From an uncultured Crocinitomix sp. (GTDB lineage: Bacteria > Bacteroidota > Bacteroidia > Flavobacteriales_D > Crocinitomicaceae): a DNA stretch of 64,000 bases. Below, piece after piece: positions 8,879 to 18,095 of this stretch (the first letter of the stretch is position 1; each line of letters begins with the position of its first letter). A program made the translations under genes and the position numbers. Location: contig CAKZON010000087.1 of the NCBI GenBank assembly GCA_937136425.1, positions 27,863 to 91,862 on the forward strand, in the 5' to 3' direction. Under the pieces are notes generated by a model. That model did not search any database, was not told the origin of the DNA, and saw only the letters and a program-made list of their open reading frames with translations.

Positions 8879-9424
8879 TTATGCTTTTTTGAAAAAGTTA
8901 ATGATTGATTTGCCTACCATTATCAGTAATAATACAAAATAAAGTGTTGTAGCCATGCTCTTTACTATTGATATCGCAGAGTTGAGGTTTACGGTTCCAT
9001 CTGGAATTTCTGGAAAAGAATTGAGAAAAGAGATAATGCCAATGTTTTCTAAGTAGTCTGCAGCTCCTGCTATTACAGGGAGAAAAACAAGAATACTCCA
9101 AATAGTGTTTTTTAAGTGTAGTTTATGTTGAAAGTAGACTAAACTCAAGTATCCTGAAAGGGCAAAAAGCAGAGGGTAAATGAAATCAATTGGGAGTTGA
9201 TACGCAAGATAATAAGCCCTTCCTTCCACACCCAGTTCTGTCAATAAATTATAGATATGCTCTGCGTTATAGCCTAGAGGCATCATGTCAGGTAAGGTAA
9301 TTCCTTTTGAGTAAATTAATAAAGTTGGAATTGTGTGCAGTAACATGATCGCATACACGGCGTATGTTAAAATAAAACTAATAATGACATTTTTGCCCGC
9401 TACATATTTTTTAAGTCTTTCCAT
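8879..9424 (-). CDS. Four-TM hypothetical membrane protein
   Basis: 181 residues with four predicted helices (about 15-37, 83-102, 110-128 and 150-175) separated by a long extracytoplasmic loop. The short motif ADYLENIGI follows the third helix. No family is recognised. It lies 69 bases downstream of the Crp/Fnr gene on the same strand, so it may be a target or co-transcribed partner of that regulator. Confidence 0.62.
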   Translation of the reverse strand: MERLKKYVAGKNVIISFILTYAVYAIMLLHTIPTLLIYSKGITLPDMMPLGYNAEHIYNLLTELGVEGRAYYLAYQLPIDFIYPLLFALSGYLSLVYFQHKLHLKNTIWSILVFLPVIAGAADYLENIGIISFLNSFPEIPDGTVNLNSAISIVKSMATTLYFVLLLIMVGKSIINFFKKA

Positions 9425-9493
9425 AATGATATAATTAAGATGAGGACAAAGGAAACCCCATTCTTATTGAATACCATTAACATTTGTTAAGGC

Positions 9494-10084
9494 TTAAGTT
9501 ATTGATATTTCTTTACGTAAGCGACTTAATGAAATAGTGGTCAATCCCAAATAGGATGCGATCATCTCATGCGGAATAAAATTTTCAAGATTGGGATAAA
9601 CGCGCCTCAATTCTAATACCCGATTTTTTCCATTGAAAGAGGCCATTGAAATTTCTTTATTCACCTTTCGCTTTAGTTCGTTTTGTAAAACTGTATTTGC
9701 AAAGTTTCTAATTTCAATGTTTTCAATCATTAAGTTAAGGAGGCCAGTTGCACTGACTGTAGCAATTTCGCAATCTGTTAAGGTTTCAAAATCAAGATTT
9801 GATTTTTGATTAGTGGTTCTAATCACATGCGGAGTGATGATGCTTTTTCCTTGAAAAAATGAGATCGAGATTAAATCACCGTTATAATTGGGGACATAAC
9901 TTCTGCATATGCCGCTTAGCAGAAAATATTCTTGGTTGTTCGTTTTATTTTTCTGAATGAAGTGTGTGCGTTTAGAGATCTTTTTAATTGTTATTAAGTC
10001 CATAAATACATCTATCGATCTTTGAGAAATCGGCAGTGTTTCCGAGATGATAGAATTAATAATATTTGATTGCTCCTTTGTCAT
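9494..10084 (-). CDS. Crp/Fnr-family transcriptional regulator
   Basis: 196 residues. An N-terminal cyclic-nucleotide-binding-like beta-roll (about 20-120; FLLSGICRSY, ISISFFQGKSIITP) precedes a C-terminal winged helix (about 145-196). The recognition helix is ATTISLSRLR-like (LGLTTISLSRLRKEI). There are too few cysteines for an Fnr-type cluster, and the usual cAMP-binding Arg/Ser pattern is not evident, so the ligand is unknown. It starts 33 bases after mfd ends and precedes a membrane protein gene. This clade (short Crp-like proteins next to a membrane protein) is common in Flavobacteriia. Confidence 0.85.
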   Translation of the reverse strand: MTKEQSNIINSIISETLPISQRSIDVFMDLITIKKISKRTHFIQKNKTNNQEYFLLSGICRSYVPNYNGDLISISFFQGKSIITPHVIRTTNQKSNLDFETLTDCEIATVSATGLLNLMIENIEIRNFANTVLQNELKRKVNKEISMASFNGKNRVLELRRVYPNLENFIPHEMIASYLGLTTISLSRLRKEISIT

Positions 10085-10117
10085 ATATACTTGGTACTAT
10101 GAAATAATGGAGCAAGA

Positions 10118-13100
10118 TTAGCCAATTCGGCCTAAATTCTCAATTGCTTTAGAAATTGATTTTACTCCTTCAAAAATTAATCTGAGTTTATTATTGCGTT
10201 CATTCATTTTTGCATCACGCGGATTGGTTTGAATAAAACTTAAAACTTTTGTAAAGTGGCTTGATTGATAGTATGGAGAATCTTGCTGTGCTACAAAATA
10301 TCCAATCATTTTATTAGACTTAATGACTAATTTTTCAAACCCAATTTCTTTTGCCATCCAGCGCAATTCAATTGACTTAATTAATTCATGAACAACCGCC
10401 GGGATAGGTCCAAAGCGATCCTCCATATTAGCGCGGAAAATATCTAAATCAGTTTGATTTTTTGAATTGTCTAAGCTCTGATAAATCATTAATCGCTCAG
10501 CTACGTTGTTAATGTACGTGTCAGGAATTAAGAGTTCTAAATCTGTCTCTAAAATACAGTCGGTAACAAATTCCATTTCATCAACAGAAGTGTCCTCTGT
10601 GAACAGCTCTTTGAACTCATTTTGCCGTAACTCTTGCATGGCTTCGTTCAATATTTTCTGATACATTTCAAAACCAATGTCTGAAATAAAACCAGATTGT
10701 TCACCGCCCAATAAATTACCTGCGCCACGAATATCTAAATCGCGCATAGCAATGTTAAAGCCTGATCCTAAGTCAGAGAAATGTGCAACTGCCTCCAATC
10801 GCTTTCTTGAGTCTGAAGGTAGATTATGTAAAGGTGGAGCAATTAAATAGCAAAAGGCTTTTTTATTGGATCGTCCAACGCGTCCACGCATTTGATGCAA
10901 ATCACTTAAACCAAAATTTTGCGCATTATTAATAATAATGGTGTTGGCATTAGAAACATCAATCCCTGATTCAATAATCGTGGTGGCTACTAATACGTCA
11001 TATTCATGGTTCACAAAATCAGACATTAAGTTCTCTAATTTTTTGCCGTCCATTTGTCCATGACCAATAGCAACACGAATGCCTGGGCATAAACGTTGAA
11101 TCATTCCTCCAACTTCGTGTATGTTTTGCACTCTATTATGTACAAAAAAGACTTGCCCGCCACGTTGCGTTTCATAAGTCACTACATCCCGAATCAATTC
11201 TTCGTTAAAAGTCACCACTTCCGTATCTACCGGTTGTCGATTGGGAGGAGGTGTATTGATGATTGACAAATCACGGGCACCCATTAATGAAAATTGTAAT
11301 GTTCGCGGAATAGGCGTAGCAGTTAGTGTTAACGTGTCAACAGATGCTCTGAAAAGTTTGAGTTTGTCTTTTACACCAACTCCAAATTTTTGTTCTTCAT
11401 CAATAATAATTAAACCTAAATCTTTAAACTTAACCTTCTTTCCTACGAGAGCATGTGTACCAATTATTATATCAACTTTCCCCTCTTCTAATCGTTTTAA
11501 TGTTTCGTTTATTTGTTTGGTGGACTTGAAACGGTTGACATAGTCAATAGTGCAAGGCATGTTTTCCATCCTTTCTTTAAACGTCTTGTAGTGTTGTAGC
11601 GCTAATATGGTTGTTGGAACTAACACAGCAACTTGTTTGCTATCAGCAACGGCTTTAAAGGCTGCTCTAATCGCTATTTCTGTTTTACCAAATCCAACAT
11701 CTCCACAAACCAAGCGGTCCATAGGTGCTTGTGCTTCCATGTCGCTTTTAACAGCAGCAGTGGTTTTTTCTTGGTCTGGTGTGTCCTCATAAATAAATGA
11801 GGCCTCCAATTCATTTTGTAAATAAGTGTCTGGCGAAAATGCAAATCCTGATTCCTGCTTCCGCTTGGCATATAGTTTAATTAAATCATATGCAATTTCT
11901 TTAATTTTAGATTTGGTTTTTTTCTTGGTGTTGTTCCAAGTTTGTGTCCCAATCTTATTCATTTTAGGTTGTGTACCTTCTTTACCTGAGTATTTTGAAA
12001 TGCGGTGTAGCGAGTGGATAGAAACATATAGCACATCATTGTCTCTGTATATCAATCGAATTGCCTCTTGTGGCTTTCCGTTTACATCAATAATTTCTAA
12101 TCCAGAAAATTTACCAATTCCATGATCTATATGTGTAACATAATCGCCCTTTTGGAGGTTGTAAATCTCTTTTAACGTGAGGGCTTGTTGGTTTTTTCTA
12201 AATCCGTCTTTGAGCCGAAACCTGTGATACCGCTCAAATATCTGGTGATCGGTATAACAGGTGTATTTTAAATTGTTATCTATAAATCCTTCATGCAAAG
12301 CAAAGGATAAAGTTGTGAATTGAACACTAGATTTTAGATCTTCAAAAATAGCATATAAACGTTCCACTTGTTTTGCCTGGCTCGACACAATCATGTTTGT
12401 GAATTTCGCTTTTTCATTTTTGCGCAAATCCTCAATTAGCAACTCAAAGTTTTTATTAAAACTAGGTTGTACGCTAATGTTAAAATGAAAGGCTTTACCA
12501 TCAAAAAACGAACGAGAACCAAACTCAATGATATTAAATTTTTGAATGCTCTTTTCAAATGCAATCTTTGAAAAAAACAAGTCAGTTGGTGGGGTGTGTT
12601 TAACTGGAGTTTCCGGAAGTTCGTTAAATATTTGCAAGGCTTTTTTATATTCCTTATCAAGTGTTGAACCTGTGAGCAAATAGTCTTTAATCCAAATGTT
12701 GGTTTGATTCGGTAAAAATTGTAGAATATTTTCACGAACCTCTTCTGTGGCGTAACGTTGTATGTTTGGTACAACTGTTAAGCGACTCATAGATTTAATC
12801 GAAAGTTGGTTAACGGGGTCAAAAGTTCGAATAGAGTCTACTTCATCTCCAAAAAACTCAATTCGGTAAGGAATATCATTTGAGAATGAGAAAATATCAA
12901 TTATTCCTCCTCGTACAGCAAATTGACCAGGTTCATAAACAAAATCAACCTTTTCAAACTCATATTCAATAAGTAATTCGTTTATAAAATCTACTGAATA
13001 TTCAGTTCCTTGACGAATTTCTAAAATGTTTTTAGCAAACTGTTTTTTGGTGATTATTTTCTCAAATAATGCTTCCGGATAAGTAACAACTACAGATGCA

Positions 13101-13450
13101 TTTCCTCTATTGATTCTTTCTAATACCTCTGCTCTTGAAACTACATTGGCATTATCAATTTCTTCTATTTGATAAGGCTTTTTGTAACTGTGCGGAAAAA
13201 ACAAAATGTTAGATGCATTCTTGTTGAGGTTTTCCAAGTCGTTCAAGAAAAACGCGGCTTCCTCCTTGTCTGATAATACAAATAAATGAAACCCAGTTCG
13301 GTTTTGAACTACGGCGTTTGAAACCACCGCGGCCGAAGAGGCTACTAAGCCATTAAGGTTAATTTTTACTTCTTCTTCTTGTAATAAAGAGGCAATAGCA
13401 ACTACCTGTTCAGAATTTTGATAGCTCTGCTTGAATTCGTCCACCGTCAT
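10118..13450 (-). CDS. mfd: Transcription-repair coupling factor Mfd
   Basis: 1110 residues, near the family norm. Seen in order: UvrB-homology N-terminal modules (about 20-300, including YEPGQFAVRGGIIDIF); the RNA polymerase-interacting domain (about 431-500, KGDYVTHIDHGIGKFSGL); helicase motor with Walker A GDVGFGKT (583-590) and DEEQ (684-687); then motif VI region QMRGRVGRS and a TRCF C-terminal domain. Mfd displaces RNA polymerase stalled at DNA lesions and recruits UvrA for strand-specific repair. Start at the ATG at 13450; the Crp/Fnr gene follows closely. It appears intact and ordinary. Confidence 0.98.
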   Translation of the reverse strand: MTVDEFKQSYQNSEQVVAIASLLQEEEVKINLNGLVASSAAVVSNAVVQNRTGFHLFVLSDKEEAAFFLNDLENLNKNASNILFFPHSYKKPYQIEEIDNANVVSRAEVLERINRGNASVVVTYPEALFEKIITKKQFAKNILEIRQGTEYSVDFINELLIEYEFEKVDFVYEPGQFAVRGGIIDIFSFSNDIPYRIEFFGDEVDSIRTFDPVNQLSIKSMSRLTVVPNIQRYATEEVRENILQFLPNQTNIWIKDYLLTGSTLDKEYKKALQIFNELPETPVKHTPPTDLFFSKIAFEKSIQKFNIIEFGSRSFFDGKAFHFNISVQPSFNKNFELLIEDLRKNEKAKFTNMIVSSQAKQVERLYAIFEDLKSSVQFTTLSFALHEGFIDNNLKYTCYTDHQIFERYHRFRLKDGFRKNQQALTLKEIYNLQKGDYVTHIDHGIGKFSGLEIIDVNGKPQEAIRLIYRDNDVLYVSIHSLHRISKYSGKEGTQPKMNKIGTQTWNNTKKKTKSKIKEIAYDLIKLYAKRKQESGFAFSPDTYLQNELEASFIYEDTPDQEKTTAAVKSDMEAQAPMDRLVCGDVGFGKTEIAIRAAFKAVADSKQVAVLVPTTILALQHYKTFKERMENMPCTIDYVNRFKSTKQINETLKRLEEGKVDIIIGTHALVGKKVKFKDLGLIIIDEEQKFGVGVKDKLKLFRASVDTLTLTATPIPRTLQFSLMGARDLSIINTPPPNRQPVDTEVVTFNEELIRDVVTYETQRGGQVFFVHNRVQNIHEVGGMIQRLCPGIRVAIGHGQMDGKKLENLMSDFVNHEYDVLVATTIIESGIDVSNANTIIINNAQNFGLSDLHQMRGRVGRSNKKAFCYLIAPPLHNLPSDSRKRLEAVAHFSDLGSGFNIAMRDLDIRGAGNLLGGEQSGFISDIGFEMYQKILNEAMQELRQNEFKELFTEDTSVDEMEFVTDCILETDLELLIPDTYINNVAERLMIYQSLDNSKNQTDLDIFRANMEDRFGPIPAVVHELIKSIELRWMAKEIGFEKLVIKSNKMIGYFVAQQDSPYYQSSHFTKVLSFIQTNPRDAKMNERNNKLRLIFEGVKSISKAIENLGRIG

Positions 13451-13627
13451 GCAACAAATTTAAGATGAATAATTTACTTTCTATCCATCAAATTTGATAA
13501 ATAATTCGTCAGCTTTAATCTGTTTATTTTGTCTTGGATTTATGAACGAAATTCTGATGTAATTTGACACTAAATATGCTGCGAAATGATAGTGAATGCT
13601 TCAAGCTGTGAAACTTAAATCAACCTC

Positions 13628-13945
13628 TTACAAGATTGATTTAAGTTTTTCTTCTAATACTGTTTTAGATGTTGCTCCAACCTGCTTGTCCATTACTTCT
13701 CCGTTTTTAATATATAAAACAGTTGGCATATTCCTTACTCCAAATTTAGAGGTTGCGTTTGGATTTAAATCAACGTCTATTTTTCCTATAACAACTTGTT
13801 CTCCGTATTCCTCAGCCATGTCATCTATAGATGCACTTACAGATTTACATGGACCACACCATTGTGCCCAAAAATCAATAACTACGGGTTTTGAACTATT
13901 CAATACCAATGTTTCGAAATTTTTGTCTGTTATTTCTACTGTCAT
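13628..13945 (-). CDS. trxA: Thioredoxin
   Basis: 105 residues, the classic thioredoxin length. The active site is WCGPC (C30, C33), with the cis-proline in NMPTVLYI and the expected DFWAQWCGPCK context. It is a general protein disulfide reductant for ribonucleotide reductase, peroxiredoxins and repair enzymes. It is divergent from a HxlR regulator across 119 bp that contain a 7-bp inverted repeat, so regulation by that protein is plausible but unproven. Confidence 0.97.
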   Translation of the reverse strand: MTVEITDKNFETLVLNSSKPVVIDFWAQWCGPCKSVSASIDDMAEEYGEQVVIGKIDVDLNPNATSKFGVRNMPTVLYIKNGEVMDKQVGATSKTVLEEKLKSIL

Positions 13946-14017
13946 AATTTATGTGTTTTATTTCTACAAAGGTTATTATAAAGTCTTAAATTTGAAAGTA
14001 GTTATATAAAAATGACC

Positions 14018-14037
14018 TAGTCTTTTTTATAAGACTA
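14018..14037. promoter_or_regulatory. Inverted repeat, candidate HxlR operator
   Basis: TAGTCTT and AAGACTA form perfect 7-bp arms separated by 6 bases, centred between the divergent trxA and HxlR genes. A dyad of this size suits a dimeric winged-helix regulator. There is no T run on either side that would make it a good terminator. Confidence 0.45.
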
Positions 14038-14064
14038 TTGTAATAAATACAAGTGTTTTGAGAT

Positions 14065-14427
14065 ATGAAAAAAATGGAAAAATTTCAAATAAGGTCGGCT
14101 TCTCCAGTGGATTATACTATGCAGACTATTGGAGGGAAGTGGAAACCTATTGTGCTTTATTTGATCTCTAAAAAGATAAACCGCTTTGGTTTGTTAAAGC
14201 GGGGTATTTTTGGAATAAGCAAACAAATGTTGACGAAGCAACTTCGTGAGCTTGAGGCGGATGGTCTTATTACAAGAAAAATTTATGCAGAAATTCCTCC
14301 AAGAGTAGAATATTTTATTTCGGAAAAAGGTTATTCCATTTTTCCAGTAATTGACTCTATGTATGCTTGGGGAGAAGCGCATATGGAGTTTGACGAGGAT
14401 GAAAATGTAATATTTAAAAATGAGTGA
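14065..14427 (+). CDS. HxlR-family winged-helix regulator
   Basis: 120 residues with the HxlR signature: IGGKWKPIVLYLI helix, R-F-LL-KRGIFGISKQML recognition region (about 50-65), and wing ending PPRVEYFISEKG. The conserved N-terminal Cys-Pro of redox- or quinone-sensing members reads SPVDYTMQ here, and the protein has no cysteine at all, so any sensing is not thiol-based. A start at residue 4 (MEKF) is also possible. It is divergent from trxA and probably autoregulated through the intergenic dyad (inference). Confidence 0.88.
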   Translation: MKKMEKFQIRSASPVDYTMQTIGGKWKPIVLYLISKKINRFGLLKRGIFGISKQMLTKQLRELEADGLITRKIYAEIPPRVEYFISEKGYSIFPVIDSMYAWGEAHMEFDEDENVIFKNE

Positions 14428-14638
14428 GTTTTAGTGCTGCTCTGGTGGTGTATAATTGTGTTGCAAATAAATGGTGCATCATTTCAAAATTCTCATTACT
14501 TACTATTTAGTAAGAATAATTTGTCTTTTATTTCCAAACAATAAGTAACGAACTATCGCGTTTTGCTATTAATTGAAAAATTGGTCTAGAAAGGTTTTTT
14601 CGCTTTCCAGGCCACAATACAAAACAAACCCTGATATA

Positions 14639-15379
14639 ATGAAGAATTACCGTGTAGCTAATATTCTTGTCTTGACAATTGCATTCGTTAGTTTTAATCA
14701 AAGCATTTTCGCACAAGATACTTCTCCAATTCAACTAAAATTATATTCAAATTTTGGTTGGAGAGCTGCTGAGTTAACTGTTGGTTATGACACCGTATTG
14801 AACAAACCAATAAAGGAAGACCTTTACGAAACGGCACTCGGTTATTTTTCACCAGCTTTTGCATGGGCTTCTCCCAGAGGTAATTATCATGAGGTAGAAT
14901 TGTCTGGTCTGCAATTTAACGAGGTAGACGAACAAACATATATTGATCATGATAATGGTTTGAACCATCAGGTGGTTTCTGGAGAGAAAAGAACCAGTGT
15001 TTTTATTGCTTTGAGGTATGAATTCGACTATATGATTATCAAAAATAAAGAAAGTAATCGGCTTAAGCCGTCATTAGGTTTTGCTGTTCGTCCTTATTAT
15101 TATAGGGCAGCATTTGTACCAAGAGTTTCTTCTTTATTCGCAAGTAGTCAGTCAAGCGCAGGTGCCATATTTTCAATAATACCACGTATTAATTATGACT
15201 TGAATAAAAGATGGTTTATTGATTTAAATGTACCAATAAACCTTTTGGATGTAAGTGCTCAAACTAGCATGCGAGATAATCCGGCAATACCTGTTAACCA
15301 ACGAACAATAACAACCATTGTTGCAGAAGCTGTTCCTTCTCAATATTTAATCAGACTTGGTATTGGCGTACGATTGTAA
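14639..15379 (+). CDS. Secreted protein, probable outer-membrane beta-barrel
   Basis: 246 residues from the ATG at 14639. That start is preferred over one 66 bases upstream because it opens directly with a signal peptide (MKNYRVANILVLTIAFVSFN, cleavage after FAQ). The mature protein alternates polar and aromatic residues in about eight to ten strands (LKLYSNFGW, ALRYEFDYM, LGFAVRPYYY) and ends in a strand, YLIRLGIGVRL. This suggests a small porin-like or OMP_b-brl fold. No family is recognised with certainty. Confidence 0.68.
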   Translation: MKNYRVANILVLTIAFVSFNQSIFAQDTSPIQLKLYSNFGWRAAELTVGYDTVLNKPIKEDLYETALGYFSPAFAWASPRGNYHEVELSGLQFNEVDEQTYIDHDNGLNHQVVSGEKRTSVFIALRYEFDYMIIKNKESNRLKPSLGFAVRPYYYRAAFVPRVSSLFASSQSSAGAIFSIIPRINYDLNKRWFIDLNVPINLLDVSAQTSMRDNPAIPVNQRTITTIVAEAVPSQYLIRLGIGVRL

Positions 15380-15402
15380 TTTGCTTGGATATATGTTAGA
15401 TT

Positions 15403-15822
15403 CTACAAAGCAATGTGTTTTTCAAGATCTGGAAGACCGTAAACTTCACCATTATCAATAAGGTTAGTCTTTATCCATAATTCTGTATCCGTCAACTTAA
15501 TAATTTTACTTAGAATATAAGTGTCCCAATTGTCTAGTGTACTGCGGATGCTCATTTTTTTATCTACAAATTCCCATTTCCAATTTAACTCCGTATATGC
15601 GGTGTCATAATCAGACGCAAGTATCATTGTACCATCCTCAAAATAGGTTTGAGTATAAGTGTAAACAGGTTTGTAAATAGTGCCGTCAGAGAGAATTTTT
15701 TCAGAATATACCCAAGTCTTTAATAGCTTTTTTTCTGCACGAAAAGTTGATCCGTCCTCTTCGTACTTTTTACAAGAGGCGAATATTAAAATGGGTAATA
15801 CAAGGAAAAAGTAAACTTTCAT
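15403..15822 (-). CDS. Lipocalin-like lipoprotein, hypothetical
   Basis: 139 residues. The short lipobox signal ends at IFASC, with Cys at 16, followed by KK. The mature part has the pattern KLLKTWVYSEK...Y.F..DGTM....TAYTELNWKWEFVDKKMSI, which resembles the lipocalin-like DUF4488/DUF5004-type domains common in Bacteroidota (a single small beta-barrel). No ligand can be assigned. It is convergent with the barrel protein at 14639. Confidence 0.65.
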   Translation of the reverse strand: MKVYFFLVLPILIFASCKKYEEDGSTFRAEKKLLKTWVYSEKILSDGTIYKPVYTYTQTYFEDGTMILASDYDTAYTELNWKWEFVDKKMSIRSTLDNWDTYILSKIIKLTDTELWIKTNLIDNGEVYGLPDLEKHIAL

Positions 15823-15874
15823 TTTAAAAGGATAAGGTGTCCGATAAATGAGAATTCAAACTGAGCAGTTTAAA

Positions 15875-16372
15875 TTAAAGAGCTGCTAAAGCTGCTTCAA
15901 AATTGGGCGCTTGACCAATTTCAGGAACCTGCTCTGTATAAATAACTGAGCCATTTTTATCAATAATTATGATGACGCGAGAATGCAATCCTCTAAATGC
16001 ACCATCAATAATTTCAAGGCCGTATGCTTTTCCAAATGCTCCATCCACAAAATCACTTAAATTGATGACGTTGTCAAGTCCCTCGGCGCCACAAAAACGT
16101 TGCTGTGCAAATGGTAAATCTCTTGAAATGCATAAAACAGTTGTGTTTTCTAACTGAGATGCTTCAGCATTAAAATGCCGAACAGATGCCGCACATACTC
16201 CTGTGTCTACACTAGGGAAAATATTCAAAATCACTTTTGAACCTTTGTAGTCAGCCAATGTAGCTACTGACATGTCTGTTTTTACTAATGAAAATTCAGG
16301 TGCTGCACTTCCAATTTCAGGTAAGTTTCCTGATGTGTTTGCTGGGTTTCCTCCAAGTGTGATTTTAGCCAT
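15875..16372 (-). CDS. tpx: Thiol peroxidase (atypical 2-Cys peroxiredoxin)
   Basis: 165 residues, typical for Tpx. Peroxidatic Cys60 lies in PSVDTGVCAASV and resolving Cys94 in QRFCGAEG; the family N-terminus ITLGGNPANTSGNLPEIG is intact. Tpx reduces lipid and alkyl hydroperoxides using thioredoxin, so the nearby trxA fits as electron donor. The long AT-rich region upstream probably contains its promoter, but no clean -7/-33 pair is visible on the minus strand. Confidence 0.96.
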   Translation of the reverse strand: MAKITLGGNPANTSGNLPEIGSAAPEFSLVKTDMSVATLADYKGSKVILNIFPSVDTGVCAASVRHFNAEASQLENTTVLCISRDLPFAQQRFCGAEGLDNVINLSDFVDGAFGKAYGLEIIDGAFRGLHSRVIIIIDKNGSVIYTEQVPEIGQAPNFEAALAAL

Positions 16373-16736
16373 TTTATGTTGTGGATTAGTTATTAAAGTA
16401 CAAATATCGTGAATTCTAAGTTGTGATTTGCTGATATATGATGAATTTTTTAGCGTCGTTATATTTTGAAATATAATTTTATTTTCTTTTTATGTAATAG
16501 TGCATTATTGTCTATTTTTGAGATGTTTGTAATATTGTGTGTCTGATTTAGATTGAAATATTCTAAAATAATAAATGAAATAAATTTGGATTTTTATTTA
16601 AAGTTATTTAGTTTAGGCAAATAAATTAACCCAATATGAGAATTTATTAAGCTTCTATTCAGATGTTTATGTTTGTTATGAACAGATTAAAGCAACTCCT
16701 TATTTTTAAGGATGAAAATTCATATTATTTAAGTAG
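16373..16736. other. AT-rich intergenic region without a gene
   Basis: About 360 bases between the divergent tpx and lipoprotein genes. It is very AT-rich, with no coding frame of note and no clear hairpin. A copy of TTAACCCAAT near 16627, like the sequence just before both downstream lipoprotein start codons, is followed by a two-to-five-codon frame that stops at once. This may be a remnant of an additional duplicated gene start. Confidence 0.4.
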
Positions 16737-16766
16737 TTGAATCAAATAAAATAGACTTTAACTTTG
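16737..16766 (+). promoter_or_regulatory. Bacteroidota-type promoter of the first lipoprotein gene
   Basis: TTG (16737-16739) and TAACTTTG (16759-16766) are separated by 19 bases. This matches the known Bacteroidota housekeeping consensus TTG-N19-TAnnTTTG. The start codon follows 21 bases after the -7 element. Confidence 0.75.
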
Positions 16767-16787
16767 GTGCTCATTATTAACCCAATT

Positions 16788-17348
16788 ATGAAAACAAATA
16801 ATAATTTTTTGAAATCAATCGTATATCTTGCATTGGTTTTTTTCGCGTTTTCCTGTGAAAAACTACCCGAACCAGAGCCTGTTACTCAAGAGCCAGTAAT
16901 GCCGCCTTTAACGCATACAGGTGCTAATACATTTGGTTGCTATATAGATGGGGAGTTATTTGTGGCAAATGAGGGGGCATCAGTATGGTCAATACCTGCT
17001 GTTAGTGGAAGTTTTGATGAGGGAACTAAACGTCTAGTGTTACAAGGTACTAGAAACAATAATGATAATCTTTCAGACTATATGGTAATTCTAGTTAACA
17101 ATATTGAAGAGCCAGGAAATTATATGTTTGATATTAAGTTTGACCATGTTAAAGGGTACACCCAAAAAAGTGAAGAGTCTTTAGTGTATTATCATGATAT
17201 TGGAAATAAGGGTAGTTGTACAATAACTCATCTAGATGAATCTAATAATATAATTTCTGGGATTTTTAATATGATTCTTGTTAACCCAGACTACGATAAT
17301 AGATCATCAATAATAGTGACGGACGGGCGATTTGATTTTCGCTATTAA
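16788..17348 (+). CDS. DUF6252-like lipoprotein, first tandem copy
   Basis: 186 residues from the ATG at 16788 (an upstream in-frame ATG at 16764 lies on the promoter side and would spoil the signal peptide). The signal ends FFAFSC, and lipidated Cys is followed by a Pro/Glu-rich spacer (KLPEPEPVTQEPVMPP). Then comes the domain NTFGCYIDGELFVANEG, resembling the FGCLVNGK start of DUF6252 (from memory), which ends with GRFDFRY. It is about half identical to the next gene, with near-identical ends and a diverged middle. Function unknown; probably on the outer membrane. Confidence 0.72.
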   Translation: MKTNNNFLKSIVYLALVFFAFSCEKLPEPEPVTQEPVMPPLTHTGANTFGCYIDGELFVANEGASVWSIPAVSGSFDEGTKRLVLQGTRNNNDNLSDYMVILVNNIEEPGNYMFDIKFDHVKGYTQKSEESLVYYHDIGNKGSCTITHLDESNNIISGIFNMILVNPDYDNRSSIIVTDGRFDFRY

Positions 17349-17412
17349 TATTAAAACTATGAAAATCAGTTGAAAGAATGAAATTTATGATTAAATATGG
17401 GTATTTATACCG

Positions 17413-17443
17413 TTGTTTTATTGTTGTCACCTGCTTATGTTTA
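17413..17443 (+). promoter_or_regulatory. Promoter candidate of the second lipoprotein gene
   Basis: TTG (17413-17415) and TATGTTTA (17436-17443) are spaced 20 bases apart. The -7 box has one mismatch to TAnnTTTG. It lies 19 bases before the start codon, almost the same placement as the promoter of the sister gene. Confidence 0.45.
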
Positions 17444-17462
17444 CACCATCATTAACCCAATT

Positions 17463-18023
17463 ATGAAAACAAATAACAATTTTTTGAAGTCAATCGTATA
17501 TCTTGCATTGGTTTTGTTCGCCTTTTCTTGTGAAAAACCACCCGAACCAGAACCTGTTTCTCAAGAGCCGGTAATGCCACCTTTAACGCATACAGGTGCT
17601 AATACATTTGGTTGCTATATAGATGGGGAATTATTTGTGGCAAATGAAGGGCCGTCAGTTTGGTCAATACCTCCCGTAAGTGGTAGTTTTGATGAGGAAA
17701 CGCGTGAGTTAAAGGTGCAGGGGACAAAGTATGATGGAGAATCAAGAGAGTATATTTATTTATTCTCGAATATTGATGATTCAGCTGGTGAATATCAATT
17801 TGAAACATATGGAGGAGAAGCTTTGGGCTATTCTGGTTTGTATAATGACCTGTGTGATTATTATTATTTAGATAGACCGGATTTAGGTAGATTGAATATT
17901 CTGTATCTTAATGAAGAAACAAATATTATTTCAGGAACATTCAATATTATCTTAAGCAATACTAATTGTGTTGAGAGTGCGTCTATGCAAATAATTGATG
18001 GTCGATTTGATTTTCGTTACTAG
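17463..18023 (+). CDS. DUF6252-like lipoprotein, second tandem copy
   Basis: 186 residues from the ATG at 17463; an in-frame start 66 bases earlier would add a second hydrophobic stretch and is less likely. Lipobox LFAFSC, then the same PEPEP spacer, FGCYIDGELFVANEG domain start and GRFDFRY end as the upstream copy, while residues about 80-150 differ strongly. The DNA match begins before the start codon (ATTAACCCAATTATGAAAAC), showing that the duplication included the leader. Sequence diversification of one exposed face is a reasonable inference. Confidence 0.72.
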   Translation: MKTNNNFLKSIVYLALVLFAFSCEKPPEPEPVSQEPVMPPLTHTGANTFGCYIDGELFVANEGPSVWSIPPVSGSFDEETRELKVQGTKYDGESREYIYLFSNIDDSAGEYQFETYGGEALGYSGLYNDLCDYYYLDRPDLGRLNILYLNEETNIISGTFNIILSNTNCVESASMQIIDGRFDFRY

Positions 18024-18095
18024 AATCTCAACGACGATATCGTATTAATACTTTGGTAGTTTAATCCAATACTAAAGAATCAAAAACCAAAACTT

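Noticed and set aside
13596..14009. 137-residue gene overlapping trxA on the plus strand
   Set aside because: It is antisense to the well-conserved thioredoxin gene and its translation looks like no known protein.
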